A stretch of DNA of 64,000 bases, from contig NZ_CP047358.1 of the NCBI RefSeq assembly GCF_030408855.1, forward strand, positions 2,232,001-2,296,000, read 5' to 3'. Position 1 is the first letter of the stretch; every line of letters starts with the position of its first letter. This document shows, one piece after another, positions 35,922-44,758 of the stretch. The notes beneath the pieces were generated by a model, which saw only the letters and a program-made list of their open reading frames with translations, did no database searches and was not told where the DNA came from. Both the position numbers and the translations under genes were made by a program. Source of the DNA: Corynebacterium glaucum (GTDB lineage: Bacteria; Actinomycetota; Actinomycetes; Mycobacteriales; Mycobacteriaceae).

Positions 35922-37253
35922 GTGAGCATGAGTAGAGACAAAGAAGTGTCCCAAAAGCACGACACTGACCGCAGCGCCGAAGCCAGCGGAAGCACGGCAG
36001 TGAGCTTTGCTGATGACGACTCGACCAAGACCGATGACGAAAATCGAAACCTCGACGACAACGAGGTCGACGAGGATGACGAAAAGAAGGACCCGCTAGC
36101 CTGGCTCCCACTCGAAGGCACCGCCAAGCAGGTTGCCAACTGGATCGCAGTCCTCCTCGGCATCTGGCTGCTGCTCAACGGCGTGGGCATGATCGGCGAC
36201 GGCTTCAAGATGATCGCCGGCGATCAAGCACAGGAGCTGTTCTCCTTCGCTGAGAACCCGTTCGTGGGTCTGGCGATCGGTATCGTCACCACGGCGATTA
36301 TTCAGTCCTCCTCCACCACCACCTCCATCGTGGTGGGCATGATCGCTGGTGGCCTGCCGCTGAACATCGCGATTCCGATGCTCTTCGGTGCGAACATGGG
36401 TACCTCGGTCACCTCGACCCTGGTGGCCCTGGGTCTGGCAGGTAACAAGCAGCAGTTCCAGCGCGGTTTCTCCATGGCAACCGTGCACGACTTCTTCAAC
36501 CTCATCGCCATCCTGATCTTCTTCCCGCTGGAGATGTTCACCGGCTTCCTGGGCAAGACCGCGACCGCGATCGCACCGTCGCTGTCTGGCCAGGGCGAGG
36601 GCGTTGTTTCCGGCATCTTCGAGGCGATTGGCGACTTCATCGACCTGATCACCGAGCCGCTGGTAGAGCTGGTGAGCGGCTTGGTTGAGCCGCTTGGCGA
36701 CATCTGGGGCGGCATCCTGCTTTCCGTCATCGGTATTGCTCTGATCCTGTTCTCCATTAGCTTCATCGGCAAGATCCTGAACCTGCTCCTCGTGGGCAAG
36801 GCACAGGAGATCCTCTACGCCGCGTTGGGCAAGAACGCGTTTGTCGGTGTGCTCTCCGGCGCCCTGATCACCGCCCTGGTGCAGTCTTCTTCCACCACCA
36901 CCGCACTGACCGTTCCGCTGGCAGCGTCGGGCAAGTTCGAGGTACGCACCCTCTTCCCGTTCGTGGTGGGCGCAAACATCGGTACCACCGTCACCGGCCT
37001 GATCGCGGCGTTCTCCGCATCCGGCGCTGAAGCCGAAGCTGCAATGTCCGGTGCGCTGGTCCACACCCTGTTCAACACCTTCGCAGCGCTTGTGATCCTG
37101 GGTATCCCGTTCATGCGCAAGCTGCCACCTGCGGGCTCCGACTGGCTCGCCGCCCTGGCGACGAAGAACAAGCTCTACGTCTTCCTCTGGATTGGTGGCG
37201 TGTTCTTCATCATCCCGATCCTGGCCGTCTTCATCTCCAACGCGCTTTCCTAA
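35922..37253 (+). CDS. nptA: Na+/phosphate cotransporter (NptA/PNaS family)
   Basis: 443 residues from a GTG at 35922 (an ATG two codons later is possible). An acidic cytoplasmic N-terminus (about 1-60) precedes two inverted halves, each with the family signature: TTAIIQSSSTTTSIVVG followed by GANMGTSVTSTL in the first, and TALVQSSSTTTALTV followed by GANIGTTVTG in the second. These QSSS motifs bind Na+ and phosphate. It starts a three-gene cluster: 10 bases to the next gene, which overlaps a PstS-like lipoprotein gene. Phosphate uptake at the cytoplasmic membrane is the likely role. Confidence 0.92.
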   Translation: MSMSRDKEVSQKHDTDRSAEASGSTAVSFADDDSTKTDDENRNLDDNEVDEDDEKKDPLAWLPLEGTAKQVANWIAVLLGIWLLLNGVGMIGDGFKMIAGDQAQELFSFAENPFVGLAIGIVTTAIIQSSSTTTSIVVGMIAGGLPLNIAIPMLFGANMGTSVTSTLVALGLAGNKQQFQRGFSMATVHDFFNLIAILIFFPLEMFTGFLGKTATAIAPSLSGQGEGVVSGIFEAIGDFIDLITEPLVELVSGLVEPLGDIWGGILLSVIGIALILFSISFIGKILNLLLVGKAQEILYAALGKNAFVGVLSGALITALVQSSSTTTALTVPLAASGKFEVRTLFPFVVGANIGTTVTGLIAAFSASGAEAEAAMSGALVHTLFNTFAALVILGIPFMRKLPPAGSDWLAALATKNKLYVFLWIGGVFFIIPILAVFISNALS

Positions 37254-37263
37254 GGAGCACGCA

Positions 37264-37704
37264 ATGACGAATCCGAACGAGAACAACCAGACCCCGGACC
37301 TGTCCCCGCTCGCCCAGGATCTGATCCAGACCGAGGCACCGGACAACGCGCTCGAAGCCCTGCTGGCCGAGCTCGAGGAGACTGCTGACGAGGTGCGCAC
37401 CGAGCTTGAGGCTCGTCGCCGCAACGCGCAGAAGCTGATCAACGACGATGCAGCTGCTCGCGCAGAGACCGAGACCGACTCCCAGGAGCCGGTGACCGAG
37501 CGCACCGAGGCCGTTGTCACGCCGGAGAGTGCTGCAAAGCCGGCGTACGCCAAGAAGCTCAACCCGAATGTGACCCCGGAGCAGGCAGAGGAGCTGGAGC
37601 ACTTCCCGGAGTACTTCGGTACTCAGCGGGGTACCTGGGCGAACCTGTTCAAGATGCTGCGCGATTTCCGCGCCGAGATGAGGGAGAGCAAGCACGATGC
37701 GTAA
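37264..37704 (+). CDS. Unknown acidic/helical protein between nptA and pstS-like genes
   Basis: 146 residues from the ATG at 37264, preceded by AAGGAGC. No signal peptide or membrane helix. The first half is a Glu/Ala-rich coiled coil (LAELEETADEVRTELEARRRNAQ), the middle is acidic and disordered, and the C-terminal 50 residues look folded (LNPNVTPEQAEELEHFPEYF ... WANLFKMLRDFRAEMRES). I do not recognise it. The 8-base overlap with the following lipoprotein gene and the short gap after nptA make a link to phosphate transport likely, perhaps as a cytoplasmic partner of NptA. Confidence 0.75.
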   Translation: MTNPNENNQTPDLSPLAQDLIQTEAPDNALEALLAELEETADEVRTELEARRRNAQKLINDDAAARAETETDSQEPVTERTEAVVTPESAAKPAYAKKLNPNVTPEQAEELEHFPEYFGTQRGTWANLFKMLRDFRAEMRESKHDA

Positions 37705-38635
37705 GCAACTCACTGCCGCAGCGCTGGCCGCTGTAACTCTGTTCGCAGCTGGCTGCTCGAACGACAACACCCCGGGCGAGGACGCCATCAAGATCACAGG
37801 CTCCTCCACCGTTGAGCCGATCACCAGCTACATCGCGAACCGCTACGACTACGACGTGAACATCGAGGCCGTCGGCTCCACCGACGGTTTCGAGCTGTTC
37901 TGCAACGGCGAAGCTGACATCAACGACGCCTCCGTTGCCATCCCCGGTGCAGATGCCCCGACCGACTTCCAAAAACAGTGCGCAGACAACGATGTTGAGT
38001 ACGTCGAGCTGCCGATCGCCCTCGACGCGATCACCATTGTGAAGCACCGCGACAACGACTGGGCGACTGATCTGAGCATCGACCAGCTCGCCGAGATCTG
38101 GTCGAGCGACTCCGAGGTGTCCAAGTGGTCCGACATCGATCCGTCCTGGCCGGACGAGGAAATCAACCTGTACGGCCGCCCGGAGGGTTCCGGCACCTTG
38201 GGCGTGTTCCAGTCGCTGGTGCTGGGCGACATGGAGCTGCGCGACGACTACGAGGCAACCGACGACATCCAGGAACTTTCCGGTTGGGTGGCTGAGGACG
38301 TCAACGCGCTGAGCTTCATGGGTATTGGTAACTACCTGGCGACCGAGGACCCGACCCGTAACAAGATTGACAATGTGCTCGTCGACGGCATCGCACCAAC
38401 CGCCGAGGAAGCCCGCAACGGTAACTACCCGCTGGCGCGTCCGCTGTTCATTTACGTGAACACGAAGTCGGCAGACCGCGAAGGTGTTGACGGCTTCGTC
38501 AACACCTACCTCGAGCATGTGGAGGGTGTCTTGCCGCGCGTGTACTTCTACCAGCTCCCGGAGCAGGAGTACATCGACGCGAAGCAGCGCTACGAGGACC
38601 GCAAGACCGGTACCGACGAGCGCTGGCACGCATAA
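37697..38635 (+). CDS. PstS-like phosphate-binding lipoprotein
   Basis: 312 residues. Signal peptide with lipobox LFAAGC (lipidated Cys20), then a type II periplasmic binding fold beginning IKITGSSTVEPIT, the phosphate-pocket segment of PstS/SphX proteins, with a matching RPEGSGTLGVFQ in the second lobe. No pstC, pstA or pstB is adjacent; the partner genes are an Na/Pi cotransporter and an unknown cytoplasmic protein. The ATG at 37697 overlaps the preceding stop by 8 bases. Anchored outside the membrane, it could pass phosphate to NptA or act as a sensor. Confidence 0.88.
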   Translation: MRKQLTAAALAAVTLFAAGCSNDNTPGEDAIKITGSSTVEPITSYIANRYDYDVNIEAVGSTDGFELFCNGEADINDASVAIPGADAPTDFQKQCADNDVEYVELPIALDAITIVKHRDNDWATDLSIDQLAEIWSSDSEVSKWSDIDPSWPDEEINLYGRPEGSGTLGVFQSLVLGDMELRDDYEATDDIQELSGWVAEDVNALSFMGIGNYLATEDPTRNKIDNVLVDGIAPTAEEARNGNYPLARPLFIYVNTKSADREGVDGFVNTYLEHVEGVLPRVYFYQLPEQEYIDAKQRYEDRKTGTDERWHA

Positions 38636-38668
38636 CCCTTCGCCGCCGTACAGGGTAGAATCGGCGAC

Positions 38669-39298
38669 GTGAGCACCCCTTACGGCAACTACAGAATCAG
38701 TGACGCCGAGCGCATCGACGCAATGGATGCGCTCGGTCGCGCGCTTGGCGAGGGCCGTCTGAACATGGACGAGTTCGACCAACGCTGCAGCCAGGTCGCC
38801 GATGCGCAGTATCACGACGACCTTGCAACGGTGTTGCGTGACTTGCCACCGATGGCGGTTGAAAGAGCCGTCGATAAGCAAGTGCCCAATGAAGCGGTGC
38901 TGTACTCCCAAGCTGAAATCGTGCAAGCGCGACGCGCGAGCCAACGGATGCGCGCGGGCGTGTTCTGGCTGGGCACGGTCGGGTCGCTAGCAGGAACGGT
39001 GCTGTTTACGGAACTGGGCCTGGATATTCTCACTGGCGTGGCGCTACTCATGATCCCGACTTTGTTCATCCTGCTGTACGTGATGAAGATCGGCCCAGAC
39101 AGCTGGTACACCCCGAGCCTGCGGCAGCTGGAAATTCAGCGCCGCCAGCAGCTCAAGGCGCGTCAGCTGGAGATTGAGGCGGCGAAGGTACACCAACAGG
39201 CGCTCATGCGACAGCAGCGCAGCGACCAGCTGAACCAGCTGACTTCCGACGCGCTGGATGTTGCGCAACAGACTGTGAAGCGGTTTAAAAGGCAGTAG
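38669..39298 (+). CDS. DUF1707 (SHOCT-like) membrane protein
   Basis: 209 residues from a GTG at 38669. The first 55 residues are the DUF1707 domain (RISDAERIDAMDALGRALGEGRLNMDEFDQR), common at the N-terminus of actinobacterial membrane proteins. Two hydrophobic segments follow at about 100-120 and 122-142, then a long Gln/Arg-rich coiled coil (LEIQRRQQLKARQLEIEAAKVHQQA) to the end. Function unknown; a small membrane scaffold is a reasonable description. The stop is 11 bases before alaT, so the two may be co-transcribed. Confidence 0.8.
   Translation: MSTPYGNYRISDAERIDAMDALGRALGEGRLNMDEFDQRCSQVADAQYHDDLATVLRDLPPMAVERAVDKQVPNEAVLYSQAEIVQARRASQRMRAGVFWLGTVGSLAGTVLFTELGLDILTGVALLMIPTLFILLYVMKIGPDSWYTPSLRQLEIQRRQQLKARQLEIEAAKVHQQALMRQQRSDQLNQLTSDALDVAQQTVKRFKRQ
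38869..38879 (-). repeat. Dispersed 11-mer GCTTATCGACG, copy 10
   Basis: Exact copy, antisense in the DUF1707 gene, read as A-V-D-K-Q. Confidence 0.85.
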
Positions 39299-39309
39299 TC
39301 TCATGGTGC

Positions 39310-40542
39310 ATGAGTGACAAGCACCGGCATTTCGATCAGGCGAACAAACTCAAGGATGTGTTCTACGACATCCGCGGGCCCGTGTCCGCCACGGCCGAGC
39401 AAATGGAGCGCGACGGCCACACGATCTTGAAACTGAACACCGGTAACCCGGCCGTGTTCGGCTTCGAAGCGCCGGACGTGATCATGCGCGACATGATCGC
39501 AAACCTGCCCACCTCCCAGGGCTACACCACCTCCAAAGGCATTATCTCGGCCCGCCGCGCAGTGGTCACCCGCTACGAGATGATCGATGCCTTCCCCCGA
39601 TTCGATGTCGACGATGTTTATTTGGGCAACGGGGTCAGCGAGCTGATCACCATGGTCACCCAGGCCCTGCTAAACGACGGCGACGAGATCCTCATCCCCG
39701 CCCCCGACTACCCGCTGTGGACCGCCGCGTCCACGCTCGCCGGCGGCAAGGTCGTCCACTACATGTGCGATGAGGACAACGACTGGAACCCGGATCTTGA
39801 GGACATCCGCGCGAAGGTCACCGACAAGACCAAAGCCATCGTGGTGATCAACCCCAACAACCCGACTGGCGCGGTCTACTCGCGGGAAGTACTGGAGGGC
39901 ATCGCCAACATTGCGCGCGAGCATGAGCTCATGGTGCTTGCCGACGAAATCTACGACCGCGTTCTCTACGACGACGCCCAGCACATCTCCATGGCTGAGG
40001 TCGCTCCGGACTTGATCACTGTCACGTTCAACGGCTTGTCCAAGGCGTACCGTGTCTGCGGGTACCGCGCTGGGTGGATGATCATCACCGGTCCCCGCCG
40101 CCGCGCCGCCGGCTTTATCGAGGGCCTGGATCTGCTGAGCGGCACCCGCCTGTGCTCAAACGTGCCCGGCCAGCACGCGATCCAGGTGGCGCTCGGGGGC
40201 CGCCAGTCGATCTACGAACTGACCGGGCGAGGCGGCAGGTTGCGGAAGCAGCGTGACGTCGCCGTCGCTAAGCTTCGCGAGATCCCTGGCGTTTCGGTGG
40301 TCGAGCCAATGGGCGCGATGTACTGCTTCCCGAAGATCGACACTGAGATGTACGAAATCCACGACGACGAACGCTTCATGCTCGACCTGCTCAAGAGCGA
40401 GAAGATCCTCATGGTCCAAGGAACCGGCTTCAACTACCCCACCCCGGACCACTTCCGCGTGGTGTTTTTGCCGTGGGCATCACAGCTGGAAAACGCGATC
40501 GAGCGCCTCGGCAACTTCCTCGTCGATTACCACCAGCATTAG
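39310..40542 (+). CDS. alaT: Alanine (pyruvate) aminotransferase
   Basis: 410 residues, fold-type I PLP aminotransferase: NPNNPTGAVYS, the Schiff-base Lys in TFNGLSKAYRVCGYRAGW, and the Arg that binds the substrate carboxylate in FRVVFLPW. The length and N-terminus (YDIRGPVSATAEQMERDGHTILKLNTGNP) match the AlaT class that makes alanine from pyruvate and glutamate in corynebacteria. The ATG at 39310 was chosen. It is convergent with the AraC-type gene, and the two coding ends overlap by 4 bases. Confidence 0.92.
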   Translation: MSDKHRHFDQANKLKDVFYDIRGPVSATAEQMERDGHTILKLNTGNPAVFGFEAPDVIMRDMIANLPTSQGYTTSKGIISARRAVVTRYEMIDAFPRFDVDDVYLGNGVSELITMVTQALLNDGDEILIPAPDYPLWTAASTLAGGKVVHYMCDEDNDWNPDLEDIRAKVTDKTKAIVVINPNNPTGAVYSREVLEGIANIAREHELMVLADEIYDRVLYDDAQHISMAEVAPDLITVTFNGLSKAYRVCGYRAGWMIITGPRRRAAGFIEGLDLLSGTRLCSNVPGQHAIQVALGGRQSIYELTGRGGRLRKQRDVAVAKLREIPGVSVVEPMGAMYCFPKIDTEMYEIHDDERFMLDLLKSEKILMVQGTGFNYPTPDHFRVVFLPWASQLENAIERLGNFLVDYHQH

Positions 40543-41489
40543 TTTGCTTGACGACGAAGCGCCGTCTGCCTGTACGCGCTAGGTGAGATCCCGACGCTGC
40601 GGGCGAACGCTTTGGAGAAGGCGGATTCGGAAGAATACGACACCGAAGAACCAACTACTGCGATCGGCTCGTTGGTCTCAATCAACCGGGTTTTTGCGAC
40701 CTCCATGCGCCAGTTCGTCACGTACGCTGCTGGTGCTACTCCGACGACCTCTCGGAACTTCTCGATAAACGATGTGCGTGACATGGCGGAAATTTTTGCC
40801 ATATCTGCGATCGCCCACGGTTTTTCTGGCTCATCATGGATTGCGTGTAGGACTCTCCCGATCGCAGGATCAGCTAATCCCGCGATGAGCCCAGGTTCGA
40901 AGGAGCTTTCCTCGTAGAACCATTTTCGAATGATCTGCACCACGATGATGTCGGCCAGCCGAACCGCTACGGCGTCCCCGCCCAACCTATCTTCTGAGAG
41001 TTCGTCTGCCAAGAGGCCGACTAGCTTCACGACGGACGAATCGTCGTTTAAGTTCATGCCTCTTGCGGAGACCACAGGGGGAAGGGCTTGCACGATGTTG
41101 TGAACATCTGGAGCGTCAAAACTCACCATCCCGCAGAGCAACCGCGTGAATGAGCCGTCGCAACCTACGTTGACGATTGAGTAGTTCTCGCTGAGATACC
41201 TTTGGGGCAATTGATCGACCCGGGGAGCTACCGTTCTATCCGGGCTGGCGGAGAGCATGTGCTCCCTTCCGAGCTGCACGAGAGCAACATCCCCTTCCCG
41301 GAGTTGGAGCTTCGGCATGTCGTCCGAAATCAACCAGCATGAGCCCTCGGTGACCACGTGAAAACTCAGACATTGGGGATCAACTGGCATCCGCAGACCC
41401 CAATCACCGCGGGCAGTCGTATTGCAGTAGAACACACCGCTCATACGCAACTGCCTCAGGAAGTGCGCTACCTCCGGTTTCACATTCAT
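40539..41489 (-). CDS. AraC-family regulator with cupin N-terminus
   Basis: 316 residues. The N-terminal 170 residues form a cupin-like sensor domain (LSFHVVTEGSCWLIS ... LREGDVALVQLGREHML); the C-terminal 100 carry two helix-turn-helix motifs (IADMAKISAMSRTSFIEKFREVVGVAPAAYV and SESAFSKAFARSVGISPSAYRQ). It is divergent from an NmrA/DUF1772 pair, with 156 bases between starts, the layout of a dedicated activator. The ligand is unknown; similar modules often respond to quinones or small organics. The last codons contain a motif variant (GCTTGACGACG, 40546-40556). Confidence 0.9.
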   Translation of the reverse strand: MNVKPEVAHFLRQLRMSGVFYCNTTARGDWGLRMPVDPQCLSFHVVTEGSCWLISDDMPKLQLREGDVALVQLGREHMLSASPDRTVAPRVDQLPQRYLSENYSIVNVGCDGSFTRLLCGMVSFDAPDVHNIVQALPPVVSARGMNLNDDSSVVKLVGLLADELSEDRLGGDAVAVRLADIIVVQIIRKWFYEESSFEPGLIAGLADPAIGRVLHAIHDEPEKPWAIADMAKISAMSRTSFIEKFREVVGVAPAAYVTNWRMEVAKTRLIETNEPIAVVGSSVSYSSESAFSKAFARSVGISPSAYRQTALRRQAN

Positions 41490-41645
41490 AGAACGATGAT
41501 CGCACCCTCGGAGTTGTCAACTCCACATATCCGGACGATCGGCAAAGAAAAATGGACTGACGGGCCTACTGACGGTCGCTGGCGATTCCTAACGTGAATT
41601 GAGCCAGTCTCCGTAACCCTCCCTACTTTGAGAAAAGAGGCCCCG

Positions 41646-42515
41646 ATGTTTGTTATTTCCGGTTCGACGGGACGCGTTGGATCCAACGTTGTCGCCGAAC
41701 TACTCAAGCACGACCAACCCGTTCGAGCTCTCGCGAGATCGGAAGAATCCTTGAAACAGTGGTCAGCGCAAGGCGTCGAGACTGCAGCGGTTGACCTGCT
41801 CGACAGCGCGGCATTGTCCGAGGCGCTGAAGGGTGCGGAGGGATTCTTCGCATTGCTCCCGTTCCACTTCGGTGCAGACGACCTTGACCGCTACGCAGAT
41901 GCAGTCATCGCATCAGTGCGCTCTGCGGTCGAATCCGCAAACGTTCCTCACGTCGTCATGCTCTCGTCGGGAGGCGCCCAACACGAGCATTCAACGGGCC
42001 CAATCACAGGACTGCACCGAATGGAGCAGGCACTCCTGTCCGCTACTCCCCTGCTCACCGCCCTTCGGCCGGGACATTTTCAAGAGAAGTTTCAGGATGT
42101 GCTGCCCGCAATTCTCCAGGAGGGCGTGTACCCCGTTTTCGGCGCAGCTGATGAGCCGAAGCCGATGGTCGCGACCAAGGATATCGGTGTCTTCGCCGCA
42201 CACAACTTGATGAATCCTCCCGTCTCTCAAGAGCCGGTTGACATCATCGGTCCGAGCTACACCGAACGGGACGTGGCCGGTGTGATTGCGGAGCAGCTTC
42301 ACAAAGACGTGGCGGTCGTCGAAATTCCCGATGAGGCGTGGGAGTCCGAGCTCGAGCGGGCTGGTTTTTCAACCGGCGTCGCTCACAGCCTTGCCCAGAT
42401 GTACCGGGCGGACAGTGATGGGTTGCTTGCACCTTGCGCGTCGAAATCGATCTCGGCCCTGACGCCGCTTACCGAGACGGTCAGCACCGTCCTACAGAAT
42501 CGGGAGGGCGCGTAG
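41646..42515 (+). CDS. NmrA-like NAD(P)-binding oxidoreductase
   Basis: 289 residues from the ATG at 41646. An N-terminal Rossmann fold, FVISGSTGRVGSNVVAELL, with a following basic segment that favours NADPH (LARSEESLKQW), then VMLSSGGAQHEHS, typical of the NmrA/QOR2 group of atypical short-chain dehydrogenases, which reduce quinones or act as redox sensors. There is no Tyr-x3-Lys catalytic pair, as usual for NmrA. The stop is immediately followed by the DUF1772 start, so both belong to one AraC-controlled unit. Confidence 0.85.
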   Translation: MFVISGSTGRVGSNVVAELLKHDQPVRALARSEESLKQWSAQGVETAAVDLLDSAALSEALKGAEGFFALLPFHFGADDLDRYADAVIASVRSAVESANVPHVVMLSSGGAQHEHSTGPITGLHRMEQALLSATPLLTALRPGHFQEKFQDVLPAILQEGVYPVFGAADEPKPMVATKDIGVFAAHNLMNPPVSQEPVDIIGPSYTERDVAGVIAEQLHKDVAVVEIPDEAWESELERAGFSTGVAHSLAQMYRADSDGLLAPCASKSISALTPLTETVSTVLQNREGA

Positions 42516-42986
42516 ATGAATCTTCCCATCATCACCAGTGCAGTGGCGCTTTGCGCAACCGTCACCGGCGGGCTGCTCAGCGGTCTCTATTTTGCCTTTG
42601 AGGTCAGTACTCGGAAGAGCTTCGCACGTTTACCCGATGATCAGTACGTCGAGGTCTTCGCAGGCATCAACCAGGCGATCCTCAACCCCCGATTCCTGAC
42701 AGTATTCGCGCTTGCACCACTGTCCTCAGTATTACTGGCCATCCTCGTACCGACCAGATGGACGATTCTCGCTGCAACAGCGTCGCTCGTCGCACTGGGC
42801 ATCACCGTCGCGGGAAATGTCCCACTGAACAACTACCTCGACAATGCGTTCACAAGTCAGAATGCGGTGTCCGAGATTCGCGCGAACTTCGAGTCCCGGT
42901 GGAACTCGCTCAACGCTGCCCGATGCGTAGCGCAGACGGTCGCTGTTGGAGCGACGCTGCTCTTTGCGCTGAACACGAAGGGATAA
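42516..42986 (+). CDS. DUF1772 (anthrone oxygenase-like) membrane protein
   Basis: 156 residues with four hydrophobic segments (about 5-27, 52-72, 76-98 and 130-152). It matches the DUF1772 layout including NVPLNNYL and RWNSLNAARCVAQTVAVGATL, conserved in fungal anthrone oxygenases and bacterial homologues. The ATG directly follows the preceding stop. The bacterial role is unknown; with NmrA and an AraC/cupin regulator it suggests a small detoxification module for an aromatic or quinone compound. Confidence 0.8.
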   Translation: MNLPIITSAVALCATVTGGLLSGLYFAFEVSTRKSFARLPDDQYVEVFAGINQAILNPRFLTVFALAPLSSVLLAILVPTRWTILAATASLVALGITVAGNVPLNNYLDNAFTSQNAVSEIRANFESRWNSLNAARCVAQTVAVGATLLFALNTKG

Positions 42987-42993
42987 AAACCCC

Positions 42994-44322
42994 TTACAGG
43001 CTGCGCCCCAAAGCGCGAATCTCCCAGCCTCCGGCCTGCCACGCGTCGACAGGCAGGACGTTGCGGCCGTCGATAATGCGCTGCTCCGCGACTAGCTCGG
43101 CGGCATGCTTCGGATCGAGCTCCTTGAATTCGGCCCATTCGGTAGCGAGGATGACAAGTTCCGCGCCGCGGAGAGCGTCGTCAAGCGAGGTGGCGTAATC
43201 CAGCGTCGGGAAGACCTTCTTCGCGTTCTCCATCGCCTGTGGGTCGTAGATGCGCACCGAAGCGCCGGCGAGGGAGAGCTGGCCCGCAACCGCGAGTGCA
43301 GGCGAGTCGCGCACGTCGTCGGAGTTCGGTTTGAACGCCGCGCCGAGGACGGTGATGCGCTTGCCGATGAGACTGCCCAGCACTTCGCGGGAGAGGTCCA
43401 CCGTCCGCTGGCGGCGGCGCATGTTGATTGCGTCGACCTCGCGAAGGAAGGTCAGAGCCTGGTCGGCACCGACTTCGCCGGCGCGGGCCATAAACGCGCG
43501 GATGTCCTTCGGCAGGCAGCCACCGCCGAAGCCGAGGCCGGCGCCGAGGAACTTGCGGCCGATGCGGTCGTCGTAGCCAATGGCATCAGCGAGCTGGGTG
43601 ACGTCAGCGCCGACGATCTCGCAGACCTCCGAAACGGCGTTGATGAAGGAGATCTTGGTAGCCAAGAATGCGTTCGCAGAGACCTTGACCAGCTCAGCGG
43701 TTTGCAGGTCCGTGACGATGAACGGGGTCTCGTTCTCCAACGCCTGGGCGTAGATCTCGCGGGCCGCTTGCTCAGCGTTGGTGTCCTCGCCGCGCACGCC
43801 AACGACGATGCGGTCCGGCTCGATGGTGTCCTTTACCGCGTAGCCTTCGCGAAGGAACTCGGGGTTCCAAGCGATTTCCACACTCGCCTTGTTGCCTGCC
43901 TCGGCGACGAGCTCGTCGGCACGCTCCTGGAGCGCGGCTGCGGTACCAACCGGCACGGTCGATTTACCGAAGATGATGTGGTTGCCCTCGAGCTTGGGCA
44001 CGAGGTCCTCGATGACTGCTTCAACGTAGCGGGTGTCAGCAGCATAGGATCCGCGCTGTTGCGGGGTGCCAACGCCGATGAAGTGGACGCTGGCAAACTC
44101 CGCGACGCGCTCGTAGTCGGTGGTGAAGTCGAGGCGGCCTGCCTCGAGGTTGCGTTCGAGCACCTCGGGCAGACCCGGCTCGTAGAACGGCACGCGACCG
44201 TTCTTCAGCGCTTCAATTTTTGCCTCGTCCACATCCACGCCGAGCACTTCGTGGCCCAGTTCAGCCATGCAGGCTGCGTGGGTGGCACCGAGGTAACCCG
44301 TTCCAATCACCGTCATACGCAT
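42994..44322 (-). CDS. ugd: UDP-glucose 6-dehydrogenase
   Basis: 442 residues: NAD-binding MTVIGTGYLGATHAACMAELGH, VGTPQQRGSYAADTRYVE, STVPVGT, and the catalytic Cys in GLGFGGGCLPKDIRAF near residue 263; the C-terminal UDP-binding domain begins VLGAAFKPNSDDVRDSP. It oxidises UDP-glucose to UDP-glucuronate in two NAD+-dependent steps for envelope glycans or glycolipids. The ATG is at 44322. It is followed on the same strand by no gene; DUF1772 converges with a gap of 7 bases. Confidence 0.95.
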   Translation of the reverse strand: MRMTVIGTGYLGATHAACMAELGHEVLGVDVDEAKIEALKNGRVPFYEPGLPEVLERNLEAGRLDFTTDYERVAEFASVHFIGVGTPQQRGSYAADTRYVEAVIEDLVPKLEGNHIIFGKSTVPVGTAAALQERADELVAEAGNKASVEIAWNPEFLREGYAVKDTIEPDRIVVGVRGEDTNAEQAAREIYAQALENETPFIVTDLQTAELVKVSANAFLATKISFINAVSEVCEIVGADVTQLADAIGYDDRIGRKFLGAGLGFGGGCLPKDIRAFMARAGEVGADQALTFLREVDAINMRRRQRTVDLSREVLGSLIGKRITVLGAAFKPNSDDVRDSPALAVAGQLSLAGASVRIYDPQAMENAKKVFPTLDYATSLDDALRGAELVILATEWAEFKELDPKHAAELVAEQRIIDGRNVLPVDAWQAGGWEIRALGRSL

Positions 44323-44362
44323 AAGTCACCATTATGCCGGTGATCGAACGAGTGCGCGCTGT

Positions 44363-44713
44363 CTAGTTGATCTGGTCCTTGGCGTTGTCGCTCGCACCGC
44401 TTGCGGTGGCGTCGCCACCCTCGGTGGGACGGATGCCGTCGTTCCAACCGGCGTTCGGGTTGTGGCCTTCGCCCTCGTCGACGGTGCGCACTGCCGGGTT
44501 GGTGCCATCTGCGCGGGTCACGTCCGGATCGGAGAAGTCCTTGTCGGCGTCCTCATCGTGGGCCCCGTGGTTGTGGCCGCACTGGCAGCTGTTCGGCTCG
44601 CAGCCGCAGGAGTGCATGCCTTCGGCCTTCTTCGCGTGGTGGCCACAACCGCAGCCGCCCTTGGCGTGCTTATCGCCAGCAGCAGAAATGTGAAGCTCGT
44701 TCGGGTTAGTCAT
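44363..44713 (-). CDS. Cys/His-rich small protein (putative metal-binding)
   Basis: 116 residues from the ATG at 44713, three codons after a poorer in-frame start. The first 50 residues hold seven Cys and seven His (GGCGCGHHAKKAEGMHSCGC, then EPNSCQCGHNHGAHDED), a composition able to bind Zn, Ni, Cu or Co. The rest is acidic, Gly/Asn-rich and apparently disordered. No signal peptide. It lies between ugd and dcd, 45 bases from the dcd stop. I do not recognise a family; a metal store or metallochaperone is an inference from composition only. Confidence 0.75.
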   Translation of the reverse strand: MTNPNELHISAAGDKHAKGGCGCGHHAKKAEGMHSCGCEPNSCQCGHNHGAHDEDADKDFSDPDVTRADGTNPAVRTVDEGEGHNPNAGWNDGIRPTEGGDATASGASDNAKDQIN

Positions 44714-44758
44714 GGGAAACACCTTTCGTCGTCAAGCGAAACTGCCTTGACCCCCACG

